From JAJECS01 sp034428595 (GTDB lineage: Bacteria > Chloroflexota > UBA11872), in the NCBI GenBank assembly GCA_034428595.1, contig DAOUHO010000154.1:1-21999 (forward strand): a stretch of DNA of 21,999 bases, in the 5' to 3' direction. Shown piece after piece: positions 1-7,905 of the stretch. The notes under the pieces were generated by a model. That model did not search any database, was not told where the DNA came from, and saw nothing but the letters and a program-made list of their open reading frames with translations. Both the position numbers and the translations under genes were made by a program. Positions within the stretch are counted from its first letter, which is position 1. Every line of letters begins with the position of its first letter.

Positions 1-256
1 GGCAGCCGCCGACGCTTACCTGAATACTTGAGTCGAATTCACGAGTCCGTCCCGAATTGGACTTTACCACCCAGAGATAATTCGGTGATGCGAAGCTCTT
101 GGACGAGCCTGTTTGACTCCGACACTCGATGTGGCGCCCCGATTCACGTTCGTCCGCGAGGTACGGGCAGCCCGCCGGCGGCGAGGGAATTGAGCATCGC
201 GCATGGAGCACGACTGGATCGAAGCGGCCGATGACCAGGACTGTGAGGTTGGCGTT
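1..256. other. non-coding edge, no supported gene
   Basis: No reading frame here has recognisable protein content. The open frames are short and basic, as expected by chance at this GC. An inverted repeat with 7-bp arms (CCGAATT at 52-58, AATTCGG at 79-85, 20-nt spacer) is present but has no T-tract, so it is not a convincing terminator. The stretch lies downstream of the minus-strand operon that ends at 257. No accC homologue, which often follows accB, begins here. Confidence 0.5.
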
Positions 257-694
257 CTACTCGGCCGGCGTCAGACGGGCAATGGGCTGGCCGTATTCGA
301 CCGGCTGGCCGTCGGGTACCAGAAACGCCTCGATCGTTCCGTCGAACGGCGCCGGCACCTCGTGAGATACGCCAAGCACGTCCACGAAGCCAAGCGGCGC
401 TCCCTCTTCCAGCGTGTCGCCCGGCTCAGCGATCGGATCGGCGCCGTCTTCGGTCCGCCGATGAAAAATGCCGACGTGCGCGGTTCGAGCAACCGGGGCG
501 TCGGCAGGCTCTGCATCCGCCGACTCGACGACCGTTGAGGCATCAGCCGTTGGCTCCGCGAGCCGCAGGCGAATCGTGTGGTGCTCGTCAGCGACTTCGA
601 TCTCCTCAAGCCGCTCATTTCGAGCCGTTTCCACAAGATTGGGAAGCACTTCCGAGAGCGCGCGTTCCCACTCGTCAGTCAAGGCAATCCCCAC
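257..694 (-). CDS. AccB-like biotinyl-domain protein lacking the biotin lysine
   Basis: This 145-aa protein has the layout of the acetyl-CoA carboxylase biotin carboxyl carrier protein. An N-terminal helical segment (about 1-45) resembles the AccB N-terminus, an Ala/Asp-rich linker covers about 46-70, and a biotinyl-type domain fills 71-145. The domain keeps the flanking AccB signatures VGIFHRR (74-80), PGDTLEEGAPL (91-101), PFDGTIEAFLV (116-126) and DGQPVEYGQPI (128-138). The expected EAMKM biotinylation motif is replaced by DVLGV (105-109), with Gly108 where the modified lysine belongs, and the protein contains no lysine. It therefore cannot carry biotin in the usual way and probably is not a working BCCP. 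The GTG start at 694 has AGGAG three bases upstream. It follows efp by 10 bases as the last gene of the operon. Family assignment is good; function is unknown. Confidence 0.8.
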   Translation of the reverse strand: MGIALTDEWERALSEVLPNLVETARNERLEEIEVADEHHTIRLRLAEPTADASTVVESADAEPADAPVARTAHVGIFHRRTEDGADPIAEPGDTLEEGAPLGFVDVLGVSHEVPAPFDGTIEAFLVPDGQPVEYGQPIARLTPAE

Positions 695-704
695 GTACTC
701 CTGG

Positions 705-1271
705 TCACGCCTGTCCGACGCGCGTGCTGTAGTCGCCGGTGCGGGTGTCCACGCGGATCACGTCGCCGGTGTTGATGAAGAGCGGCACGTCGATCTGCAG
801 GCCCGTGCTCATGGTCGCCGGCTTCGACGCCGCCGTGGCGGTGTCCCCGCGTACCCCAGGATCCGTGTGCGCAACCGTCATATCAACGGCAACCGGCAAC
901 TCGAGTCCGATCGTGCGGCCTTCGAACGTCGTGAGCTCAAGCTCAAGTCCGTCGACGAGATAGTCCGCGGACGATCCAACCTCGGCGGCGTCCAGCGCGA
1001 CCTCCTCGAACGTCTCCATGTTCATGAAGTGATAGGCGTCGGAACTCCGGTACAGGAATTGTGCCGGATCAACATCCAACCGCACGCGCTCGAAGCGCTG
1101 ACTCGCCTGAAACACTCGATCGGAAGTCGTGGAGTTGACAATGTCGCGCAGCCTGAGCTTGGTCTGGGCGCTGCCGCGGCCGATCTTTTGGTGCTGGTGC
1201 TCAACGACCTCCAAGAGCTTTCCGTCGATCCGCACAACATTGCCTCGGCGCAATTCACCAGGGTCAACCAT
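705..1271 (-). CDS. efp: translation elongation factor P, Arg32 type
   Basis: EF-P binds between the ribosomal P and E sites and rescues ribosomes stalled on polyproline. The 188-aa length is normal for the family. The N-terminal KOW-like domain (about 1-65) has LRRGNVVRIDGKLLEV and the modification loop KIGRGSA (29-35). The OB domains follow, with a GLELPVAVDMTV stretch and the conserved C-terminal part LFINTGDVIRVDTRTGDY. The loop tip residue is Arg32, not the lysine modified by EpmA in E. coli. Arg32 is the residue rhamnosylated by EarP in Pseudomonas, but no EarP-like gene lies in this window. The start is ATG, 30 bases after pepQ, with only a weak AGG upstream. It sits between pepQ and an AccB-like gene, as efp often does in Gram-positives. 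Confidence 0.95.
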   Translation of the reverse strand: MVDPGELRRGNVVRIDGKLLEVVEHQHQKIGRGSAQTKLRLRDIVNSTTSDRVFQASQRFERVRLDVDPAQFLYRSSDAYHFMNMETFEEVALDAAEVGSSADYLVDGLELELTTFEGRTIGLELPVAVDMTVAHTDPGVRGDTATAASKPATMSTGLQIDVPLFINTGDVIRVDTRTGDYSTRVGQA

Positions 1272-1301
1272 TGGACGGCCTCACGTCACTCGCATCGGTC
1301 G

Positions 1302-2384
1302 TCATTTTGCCGCTTGGGTCAGCACTTCGACACCCTCGTCTTGCACAAGCACGAGATCTTCAATCCTCACGCCGCCCCAGCCCGGGAGATAGATTCCCGG
1401 TTCCACCGACGTAACCATGCCGGTCGCCAGCGTATCGTCCGACCGCATTGAGAGTCGCGGGGACTCGTGAATCTCCAGCCCCACGCCGTGTCCCGTGCCA
1501 TGGCCAAAGTCACCGCCGTGGCCCGCCGCCGCGATCGGATCCCGCGCCAGCGCATCGGCGTCCCGTCCCGACGTGCCGGCGCGAATACCGGCCTCGGCGG
1601 CCAGGTGCGCCTCCAGCACAAGATCGTAGATTCGCCGAAACGTCTCGTCCGCCGGGCCGGCGATGAATGTCCGTGTGATGTCTGAGCAATAACCCCTCAG
1701 TCGTGCTCCGAGGTCGACGACCACGGGCTCACCTTCGGCGATGGGGTGGTCCCCCGGCTGGTGATGGGCCATGGCGGCGTTCGGTCCGGCTGCAACGATC
1801 GTGTCGAAGGCCGGCCCCTCGGCGCCGAGATCGCGCATGGCGGCCTCGAGCCGATTCGCCAGCGCACGCTCGGTGACACCCGGCTCGATCCACGCCGCGG
1901 CGCGCGCCATCACCTCGTCAGCGATGCGCACAGCTTCGCGCACCACGTCGAGTTCACCGGCATCCTTGATCACGCGCAGCCGCTCCACGACACCCGCAAT
2001 GGGCACAAGGCGCGCTGGAGGCGTCAGCGCGGCGAGCCGAGCCTCAAGCTTCTGAAATCCGGCATAGGTCACGTGCTCGGGCTCGAAGCCGACACGCGTC
2101 GCGCCGGAGGCCGCCACGGCGTCCGCCAGGCCCTCAAGAGGCTCTGACGCTTCCACAACGCCGAACGCCGGAGCTTGCTCGCGCGCCTGCACGGTGTAGC
2201 GAAAGTCCGTCACCAGCACACGATCTTCCGCGCCGATCAGCAAAACGCCGGCGCTGCCGGTGAATCCACTGAGATAGCGGCGATTCGCGGCGCCGTGGAC
2301 GAGCAGCACGTCCGCGCCCAGGTCGGCGAGTTGCGACTGGGCTCGTTCCGCCCGCGTTCCACCGGCCGGCTCACGGCTGCTCAT
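1302..2384 (-). CDS. pepQ: M24 Xaa-Pro aminopeptidase/dipeptidase
   Basis: A 360-aa metallopeptidase of the pita-bread M24 family, expected to release the N-terminal residue from X-Pro peptides, or to split X-Pro dipeptides, in the cytoplasm. A creatinase-like N-terminal domain (about 12-135) precedes the catalytic domain (about 140-355). The five metal ligands are visible: Asp224 (VVVDLGARL), Asp235 (GYCSDITRTF), His299 (GHGTGHGVGLEIHE), Glu328 (SVEPGIYLPG) and Glu342 (VRIEDLV). The ATG start overlaps the mltG stop as ATGA, which implies translational coupling. Placement next to efp fits a conserved pepQ-efp pairing; both touch proline-containing peptides. Whether it acts as an aminopeptidase or a dipeptidase cannot be decided from sequence alone. 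Confidence 0.93.
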   Translation of the reverse strand: MSSREPAGGTRAERAQSQLADLGADVLLVHGAANRRYLSGFTGSAGVLLIGAEDRVLVTDFRYTVQAREQAPAFGVVEASEPLEGLADAVAASGATRVGFEPEHVTYAGFQKLEARLAALTPPARLVPIAGVVERLRVIKDAGELDVVREAVRIADEVMARAAAWIEPGVTERALANRLEAAMRDLGAEGPAFDTIVAAGPNAAMAHHQPGDHPIAEGEPVVVDLGARLRGYCSDITRTFIAGPADETFRRIYDLVLEAHLAAEAGIRAGTSGRDADALARDPIAAAGHGGDFGHGTGHGVGLEIHESPRLSMRSDDTLATGMVTSVEPGIYLPGWGGVRIEDLVLVQDEGVEVLTQAAK

Positions 2385-3436
2385 GGCAGGGCTCGATATT
2401 GGGCGATATTGCGCTCATGTTCCTCGAGCGTCACGGAAAACGCATGCGATCCATCACCCTTGGCGACAAAGAAGATATACGGCGTCTCGGCCGGGTTGGC
2501 GGCGGCGGCGATCGACTTGAGGCCAGGGTTGGCAATTGGCCCCGGCATCAGCCCGGAGTAAAGGTAGGTGTTGTAGAGCGAGTCCACCCGGAAATCGGCG
2601 GTGGTGAGGTCGGGTTTCCACCAGGCGCGCCCACCGTCAGTGCGTCCCAGCGCGTATTGCACCGTGGGGTCCGCCTGGAGCGGGATTCCCTGCCTGAGGC
2701 GGTTGGCGAAGACGCCCGCCACCAACGCGTACTCTTCATCGATTCGCGCCTCGCGCTCCACGACCGAGGCGACAGTGATGAGGGCGTGCAAGCCCCAGCC
2801 GCGCGCCGCCGCCGATGACCGCATGTCGACGGTCACGATGTCATCAAAGCGCCGCAGCATGGTGCGGACCAAGTCGCCAGCGGTGGTCCCGGCGTTGATC
2901 TGATAGGTATCGGGAAACAGATAGCCTTCGAGCGACACTCCGGGCGGGATGCCGCGCAGGAAGGGAAACTCGTTCGCAAGCTCGGCGACCTGGTTGCGCG
3001 CGATCCCCAAGAAATCCTGCCCCGCAATGTGAGTCTGTTCGTCGAGCCGATCCGCCATTTCCTCAATGCGAAAGCCTTCTGGAAACGTCACCGTCTGCTC
3101 CGCGGGCTGTCCGGCCTCGAGCAAGGTCAGAATCTCGTCCAACGACATGTCCTGTCGCAGGAGATACACGCCCTGCCGCAAGCGCCCGTCAAGGCCGCGC
3201 CGATCGACCAGGAGGCGAAACAGCAGATCGCTGCGGATCAGGCCGTCGCGCTGAAGCGCACGGCCGATGTCGCTGGTCGTGGTCCCCGGGGGAATGGTGA
3301 ACAGCACGGTCTGCGCCGCCACCGGCGCCGGTGATTCGGCGAACCGACTCACGATGGTGAAACCCAAGAATGCCACCGCGCCGATTGACAGCAGCACGAC
3401 GACAAACGCCTGAGTGAGAAGCCCAACGGCCCTCAC
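2381..3436 (-). CDS. mltG: endolytic murein transglycosylase MltG
   Basis: A 351-aa YceG/MltG protein that cleaves nascent peptidoglycan glycan strands at the membrane and so sets strand length. One N-terminal membrane anchor is visible (about 7-30, rich in V/L/A/F). A LysM-like segment (about 43-110) follows, with IPPGTTTSDIGRAL, and then the YceG catalytic domain. The catalytic glutamate is Glu227 in ASVVEREA (223-230). The hallmark IPLQADPTVQYALG lies at 251-264, and the closing NP/FFVAKGDGSHAFS block at 314-334. The GTG start overlaps the ruvX TGA as GTGA. Its presence implies that the organism builds peptidoglycan. Length and motifs are intact. Confidence 0.95.
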   Translation of the reverse strand: MRAVGLLTQAFVVVLLSIGAVAFLGFTIVSRFAESPAPVAAQTVLFTIPPGTTTSDIGRALQRDGLIRSDLLFRLLVDRRGLDGRLRQGVYLLRQDMSLDEILTLLEAGQPAEQTVTFPEGFRIEEMADRLDEQTHIAGQDFLGIARNQVAELANEFPFLRGIPPGVSLEGYLFPDTYQINAGTTAGDLVRTMLRRFDDIVTVDMRSSAAARGWGLHALITVASVVEREARIDEEYALVAGVFANRLRQGIPLQADPTVQYALGRTDGGRAWWKPDLTTADFRVDSLYNTYLYSGLMPGPIANPGLKSIAAAANPAETPYIFFVAKGDGSHAFSVTLEEHERNIAQYRALP

Positions 3437-3891
3437 CAGGCTCCCCGATCATTGAGAAAGTCCTGCACCAGCACCTCAGCGGCCACGGCATCGATGGGAC
3501 GCTCGCCCGACCGCGCCCGCGCGGCGGCCGTCGTGAGCCGCTCGTCGCGCAGCACGACCGAGTCCCACCGATCCGCAAGCAATTGGCGGGCCCATTGGCG
3601 CGTTCGCGCCGCCTGAGGCCCATCGCTTCCATCCAACGATAACGGCAGGCCGACCAGAATCGTAGCGTTGGGATAGTCGTCGGTGACCGCCGCCACGGCT
3701 ACTCGATCGCGCTCCAGATTCCGCCGCTCGATGACGCACCGATGGGCCACGAATCCACCCGCCGCATCGGAAATCGCGACGCCTATGCGGCGCGACCCCA
3801 GGTCAAGGCCAATGATGCGCCGGTTACGCGGTGGCGGTGGTTCGGCGGGCTCAGCCCGCCGGGATGGCCGTCGGCTCCGTGACCTGGACAT
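3433..3891 (-). CDS. ruvX: RuvX/YqgF family nuclease-resolvase
   Basis: YqgF proteins have an RNase H fold and act in 16S rRNA 5'-end maturation or as putative Holliday junction resolvases. The 152-aa form starts at ATG 3891. Acidic active-site residues are visible: Asp30 (IIGLDLGSRRIGVA), Glu117 (LRDERLTT) and Asp134 (PIDAVAAEVLVQDFL). The first 25 residues are an unusual Arg/Ser then Pro/Glu-rich lead. No ATG, GTG or TTG occurs between 3891 and the conserved core, so the gene must overlap the upstream gene by 41 bases. An upstream ATG at 3975 would give a 180-aa form that is longer than usual. The alaS-ruvX-mltG grouping is conserved in many Gram-positives. Confidence 0.93.
   Translation of the reverse strand: MSRSRSRRPSRRAEPAEPPPPRNRRIIGLDLGSRRIGVAISDAAGGFVAHRCVIERRNLERDRVAVAAVTDDYPNATILVGLPLSLDGSDGPQAARTRQWARQLLADRWDSVVLRDERLTTAAARARSGERPIDAVAAEVLVQDFLNDRGAW
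3843..3861 (-). repeat. perfect 8-bp hairpin with a stop codon as loop
   Basis: On the minus strand the arms CGGCGGGC and GCCCGCCG flank the three bases TGA. Those three bases are the stop codon of the upstream membrane protein gene. The same bases encode residues 12-17 of RuvX in another frame. A very stable GC hairpin with its loop exactly on the stop codon could slow termination or help ribosomes re-enter at ruvX. It lacks a U-tract, so it is not an intrinsic terminator. Confidence 0.6.
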
Positions 3892-5191
3892 CGATGCGCC
3901 AGCCCCAACGCGGGAAGTTCTCGGTGTCAGGTGGATCATGCGACACCCGCCAGGCGGCAACCTGCGAGAGCCCATTCAGGGCCGCCGCCCCGTCGTCGAG
4001 GCTCGCGCCGGCCAACGCGCCGCGAATGTCATCGGTGTCAAGCTTCGCCACCGACTCGCCGACCGCCTCAATGCGCATGTGCAGCCGGCCGAATGATTCG
4101 TCGAGAATCTCGGTTCGCAGAACATGAATCTCGTCGAATTGGACATCCGCGCCACCGCTCGCGAGGCCATCGACAATGATCCGCTCCAAATCATCGTTTG
4201 CAAAAAGAGTCCCGCTCGCGCGGACTTCCAGGTCCAGCTGCAGCACCGCCGCCAGTTGATCCACGTCGGCGCTGAAGTCTTTCCGCACCACCTCGGGATT
4301 GCCAGCCTCCGGCGACCATACAACGAGCGTGTGCTGCTCGGGGCGGTCGCGTCGCAGCTCCTCCACCGCCGCACTCTGCAGCCGCTCGAGCAGGATTCGA
4401 TCGAGCTCATCAAGGTCGCGCTGGGAAACCAGCGCGATCTCCCGCTCCGCCGCCCCCGTAATCGGCTGCGAGTTGAAGACGTCAAGCGTCTCCGCCTCCG
4501 GTCCATCGACGGCCACGATCGCCAACGCTCGCACGTTTCCCGTCGTGCCGGGGTGCTCGGCCGTCACGCTCACGGTCGCCTCACCCGGCACCGTCTGCCC
4601 CACGATTTCCACCGTCGGAGGCACGAGCACTTCGGCATCCGTCAGAAAGCTCGTTCCCTGCTGGGTGCGAACCTGAGTGTTGCGAGGAGCGACCACGGCT
4701 TCGCGGGTGCGATTCCTCAGGGTGATGCGCCCCCGAGCGAACTCCACGGGCTCCCGGCGCCTGCCGGTGGTGGGCATGGACATGGAGCCGTCGCTGACGG
4801 CGGCCACGATGGCGCCGGGAATGGCGCGCGCCTCGACGTCGACCTCGGACAGCTCGGGATCGATGCGCACGTCAAGCGTGATCGGCACGTGCGTGGCCAG
4901 CGGCGACACGTGGACGGTCGACGAGGGCCAAACCCAAAACGCCATAACGATCCAGATCGCGGCGACGCCAAGCACCGCGGCGGCCGTGGGCGCCAGCAAA
5001 CGCAGGGGATGGTCGTTTCGCTCCCAGTGACGATAGGTGCGCACCGGTCGCGAGCTGTCGAGTTCGTCCAGGCGCTCAAATACGGGTTCGTGCATCCTCG
5101 GCACACGGCGGCGCGCATGGGCGCTTCGCCGCTGGCGGCGCCGTCGGCGCGGCGGGAGCCGCTCGAGCGTGGGGCCCTGGCGAGAACTCAC
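3851..5191 (-). CDS. membrane-anchored baseplate-J-like protein
   Basis: About 446 aa from the GTG at 5191, which overlaps the alaS TGA as GTGA. An alternative ATG at 5095 would give 414 aa; neither has a good Shine-Dalgarno, so the start is uncertain. The longer form begins with a very Arg-rich stretch. One membrane segment (about 64-88, ending FWVWPSS) follows, so the rest should be outside the cytoplasm. The exported part has repeated beta-rich modules: an ITLRNRT block, a TVPGEATVSVTAEHPGTTGN block resembling baseplate J/gp47-like domains, and a later alpha/beta part with WRVSHDPPD near the end. Proteins annotated 'baseplate J/gp47 family' with this single-pass layout occur in Chloroflexota, but I cannot name a biochemical role. 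Between alaS and ruvX, Firmicutes carry the small gene ireB; this is a different protein in the same slot. Confidence 0.75.
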   Translation of the reverse strand: MSSRQGPTLERLPPRRRRRQRRSAHARRRVPRMHEPVFERLDELDSSRPVRTYRHWERNDHPLRLLAPTAAAVLGVAAIWIVMAFWVWPSSTVHVSPLATHVPITLDVRIDPELSEVDVEARAIPGAIVAAVSDGSMSMPTTGRRREPVEFARGRITLRNRTREAVVAPRNTQVRTQQGTSFLTDAEVLVPPTVEIVGQTVPGEATVSVTAEHPGTTGNVRALAIVAVDGPEAETLDVFNSQPITGAAEREIALVSQRDLDELDRILLERLQSAAVEELRRDRPEQHTLVVWSPEAGNPEVVRKDFSADVDQLAAVLQLDLEVRASGTLFANDDLERIIVDGLASGGADVQFDEIHVLRTEILDESFGRLHMRIEAVGESVAKLDTDDIRGALAGASLDDGAAALNGLSQVAAWRVSHDPPDTENFPRWGWRIDVQVTEPTAIPAG

Positions 5192-7803
5192 GACGGCGTC
5201 CGAATCGCGGCGACATAGCTGCGCCCGGCGTCCAGCGCCTCGTCGATCTTCGCGGCGTCCGTGCCGCCCGACATCGCGAGCTCCGGCCGACCGCCGCCAC
5301 CGCCGCCCGTGAGCTTGGCGACCGTTCGAGCCAGGTCGCCGGCATGCACGCCCGCATCCACGGCCTGAGCCGAAGCGGCGGCCACAAAGGCGGGCTTCGC
5401 CGCAACGCTCGTGGCCAGGAGAATGACCCACGGTTCCTCGAGCTGGTCTCGCAACGACTCGGTGACCTGCCGCAGCGCGTCGCGGTTGGCCACGTTCACT
5501 TGCCCGGCGACCAGCGTGAGGCCATCCACTTGCTCGCGACCCGCCAGCAGCGCCGACGCGGAACGTCGCGCCTCCGCGCGTTCGGCCGCGGCGACCTGGC
5601 GACGCGCCTGGGCGAGTTCGGTCTTGAGTCGGCGGATGCGCTCCGCCGATTCGCCCGGCGATACGCCGGCTTCCTCGGCGACCTCGTTGAGGATGTCCTG
5701 CTGACGCTCGACGAACTCGGTCGCTCCGTGGCCGGTCAGCGCCTCGATGCGGCGCACGCCGGCGGCAATGCCGCCTTCGCCGGCGATGGCAAACATGCCG
5801 ATCTGGCTGGTCGCGGCGCAGTGCGTGCCCCCGCAGAGCTCCAGCGACTGGTCGCCCATAGCAACCACCCGCACGACTTCGCCATATTTCTCGCCGAAGA
5901 GCGCCATGGCGCCCCGTTCGACCGCCTCCCGCACTTCCGCCGACTCGGTGGCGACCGGCAAGTCCTCGAGCACGCGGCGATTGACCCACTGTTGAATGGC
6001 GCGCAGCTGCGCCCGATCCACCGGATTCGGATGGGTGAAGTCAAATCGAAGGCGATCGGGAGCAACGAGCGATCCCGCCTGCTGCACATGCGCGCCCAGC
6101 GTGTGGCGGAGCGCCGCGTGCAACAGGTGGGTCGCCGAGTGATTTCGCATGATGTCCTTCCGGCGCGAGCCATCGACTTCGGCCAGGACGACATCTCCCA
6201 CGCGAAGCACGCCTTCCGTTATGTCAACCATGTGGGCGTGGGTTCCCTCGGGCGCACCCTGCGTATCGCGCACTCGCGCCAGCAAGTTGTCGCCGCGAAG
6301 GACGCCGGTGTCGCCAACCTGACCGCCGGCCTCGGCGTAAAACGGCGTTTGGTCGAGCACGACCATGGCCCGGCCCGGCGCGCTCACCGACTCTTGCAGG
6401 GTGCCGTCGACGTCGATTCCCACGACGGTGCCCTCGCCCGCCACTTGCCCGCCGTATCCAAGAAAGACGGTCTCGCCGAAACCGGTTGGGAGCCGCGCCG
6501 TACGGTCGCCACGCTGCGCCGCGCGGCTGCGCTCACGCTGCTCGGCCAGCGCCGCCTCGAATCCTTCATCGTCCAGGGCCACGCCGCGCGCTTCCGCCAC
6601 CTCCTGGGTGACGTCGCGCGGAAACCCATAGGTGTCGTAGAGAAGAAACGCGCGAGCGCCCGGCAGGGTGCCGCCGCGGGGAATGTCGGTCAGCATCTCG
6701 TCGAGCAGGGACATCCCGGTCACGAGCGTCCGGCGGAATCGCGTTTCCTCGTCTCGAATGGCGTCGCAAATGAACGTGCGCCTCCGTTCAAGCTCGGGAT
6801 ACGCCGCGCCGAAAATGTCGACCGTGCGGTCCGCAATCGGCGAGAGCGCGTCATCGCCCATCCGCAGCAGGTCGGCATGGCGCACGGCATGGCGGAGACT
6901 GCGCCGCAGCACGTAGCCCCGGCCCTCATTGCCGGGCATCACCCCGTCGGCAATAAGAAACGCCGCCGCGCGCGAATGCTGCGCCACGATGCGCATGGAG
7001 CGCCCGGCCGAGTCATCGGGTGTGTACGGCCGACCGGCGCGCGCGCTCGCGAGGCTGAGCAGCGGCGTCCACACGTCGGTGTCGTAGATCGATTCGACGC
7101 GCTGCAGCACCCAGGCCCATCGCTCGAGCCCGGCGCCCGTATCCACTCCCGGCATGAGCGGGCTGAGAGCGCCCGCCGTGTCCTGGAAATATTGGTTGAA
7201 GACGAGGTTGCAAATTTCGAGATAGCGGTCCGGCGCCACCGCCGGGCCTACGTCCGGCTCGTCCGGTCGAAGGTTGACAAAGATCTCCGTGCACGGCCCG
7301 CAGGGCCCGCTGTCGCCGGTCGGGTCCCAGAAATTGTCATCGCCCAGGAAGGCGATGCGCTCGCGCGGATGTCCAAGGTCGGTCCAGATCTCCGTCGATT
7401 GGTCGTCGCGGGGCACGCCTTCGCGACCCTCAAAAACCGTGACCCAAAGATGGGCGGAATCGATGCCGGCGTGGTTGACCACCAAGTCAAGGGCGTAGGC
7501 GATGGCCTCCTCTTTGAAATAGTCGTTGAAGCTGAAGTTGCCCAGCATCTCGAAGAAGGTCAGGTGGCTCAGGTCGCCGACCTCGTCGAAGTCGGTGGTG
7601 CGGAACGACTTCTGCACCGTGGCCACGCGTGGATACGGCGCTGGGCGTTCGCCGCTGAAGTACGCCTTGAACTGCTGCATGCCCGCGCTCGTGAGCAGGA
7701 CGCTCGGGTCCCCGGTGGGAATCAGGGACGAACCCGGGAGCACGACATGCCCGCGGTCCGCGAAGTACCCGAGAAACATCTCGCGAATTTTGTCGGTCTG
7801 CAT
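5188..7803 (-). CDS. alaS: alanyl-tRNA synthetase
   Basis: Charges tRNA-Ala and edits mischarged Ser/Gly-tRNA-Ala. The 871 aa match the usual full length of about 870-880. The class II catalytic core covers about 1-240, with TSAGMQQFKAYFSG (38-51), RTTDFDEVGDLSHLTFFEMLGNFSF across 68-92 and GAGLERWAW (223-231). A tRNA-recognition region follows. The editing domain has His555 and His559 (HSATH) and the zinc motif Cys657-GGTH661. A C-Ala domain ends with a six-glycine run before RPELA. The ATG start lies six bases after a hairpin that partly covers the ribosome binding site. The stop overlaps the next gene. It is probably transcribed from the promoter at 8074-8102. Confidence 0.98.
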   Translation of the reverse strand: MQTDKIREMFLGYFADRGHVVLPGSSLIPTGDPSVLLTSAGMQQFKAYFSGERPAPYPRVATVQKSFRTTDFDEVGDLSHLTFFEMLGNFSFNDYFKEEAIAYALDLVVNHAGIDSAHLWVTVFEGREGVPRDDQSTEIWTDLGHPRERIAFLGDDNFWDPTGDSGPCGPCTEIFVNLRPDEPDVGPAVAPDRYLEICNLVFNQYFQDTAGALSPLMPGVDTGAGLERWAWVLQRVESIYDTDVWTPLLSLASARAGRPYTPDDSAGRSMRIVAQHSRAAAFLIADGVMPGNEGRGYVLRRSLRHAVRHADLLRMGDDALSPIADRTVDIFGAAYPELERRRTFICDAIRDEETRFRRTLVTGMSLLDEMLTDIPRGGTLPGARAFLLYDTYGFPRDVTQEVAEARGVALDDEGFEAALAEQRERSRAAQRGDRTARLPTGFGETVFLGYGGQVAGEGTVVGIDVDGTLQESVSAPGRAMVVLDQTPFYAEAGGQVGDTGVLRGDNLLARVRDTQGAPEGTHAHMVDITEGVLRVGDVVLAEVDGSRRKDIMRNHSATHLLHAALRHTLGAHVQQAGSLVAPDRLRFDFTHPNPVDRAQLRAIQQWVNRRVLEDLPVATESAEVREAVERGAMALFGEKYGEVVRVVAMGDQSLELCGGTHCAATSQIGMFAIAGEGGIAAGVRRIEALTGHGATEFVERQQDILNEVAEEAGVSPGESAERIRRLKTELAQARRQVAAAERAEARRSASALLAGREQVDGLTLVAGQVNVANRDALRQVTESLRDQLEEPWVILLATSVAAKPAFVAAASAQAVDAGVHAGDLARTVAKLTGGGGGGRPELAMSGGTDAAKIDEALDAGRSYVAAIRTPS

Positions 7804-7809
7804 GACTCA

Positions 7810-7848
7810 GGCGGTCTCCTCACCCATGGGACAAAGCAAAAGACCGCC
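7810..7848 (-). promoter_or_regulatory. hairpin masking the alaS ribosome binding site
   Basis: In the mRNA sense, 8-bp arms GGCGGTCT (7848-7841) and AGACCGCC (7817-7810) enclose a 23-nt loop. The loop ends in GTGAGG, and the stem's AG completes the only GAGGAG-like Shine-Dalgarno before the alaS ATG at 7803. Folding would tie up part of that site six bases ahead of the start codon. This suggests translational control of alaS, but the sequence does not identify the ligand or signal. Confidence 0.4.
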
Positions 7849-7889
7849 GGAGATTGCCTCCCCAGCAGTCCCTTAAGTTCGCGTCAAAT

Positions 7890-7905
7890 CCGGCTGCCTA
7901 GCCGG
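7890..7905 (-). repeat. short hairpin in the alaS leader
   Basis: A perfect 6-bp stem (CCGGCT/AGCCGG) with a 4-nt loop lies between the 34-aa ORF and alaS. It is followed by ATTTGAC, not a T-run, so it is probably not a terminator by itself. With the RBS hairpin downstream it gives the roughly 140-nt leader at least two possible structures. Confidence 0.3.

Noticed and set aside
2..31. Possible C-terminal tail of a plus-strand gene ending at 31
   Set aside because: Only nine codons are visible before a TGA, too few to tell from chance.
5192..5989. Upstream extension of the baseplate-J-like gene to 712 codons
   Set aside because: The added part lies wholly inside the alaS C-terminal region and is an Arg/Gly-rich shadow; GTG 5191 overlapping the alaS stop is a more reasonable limit.
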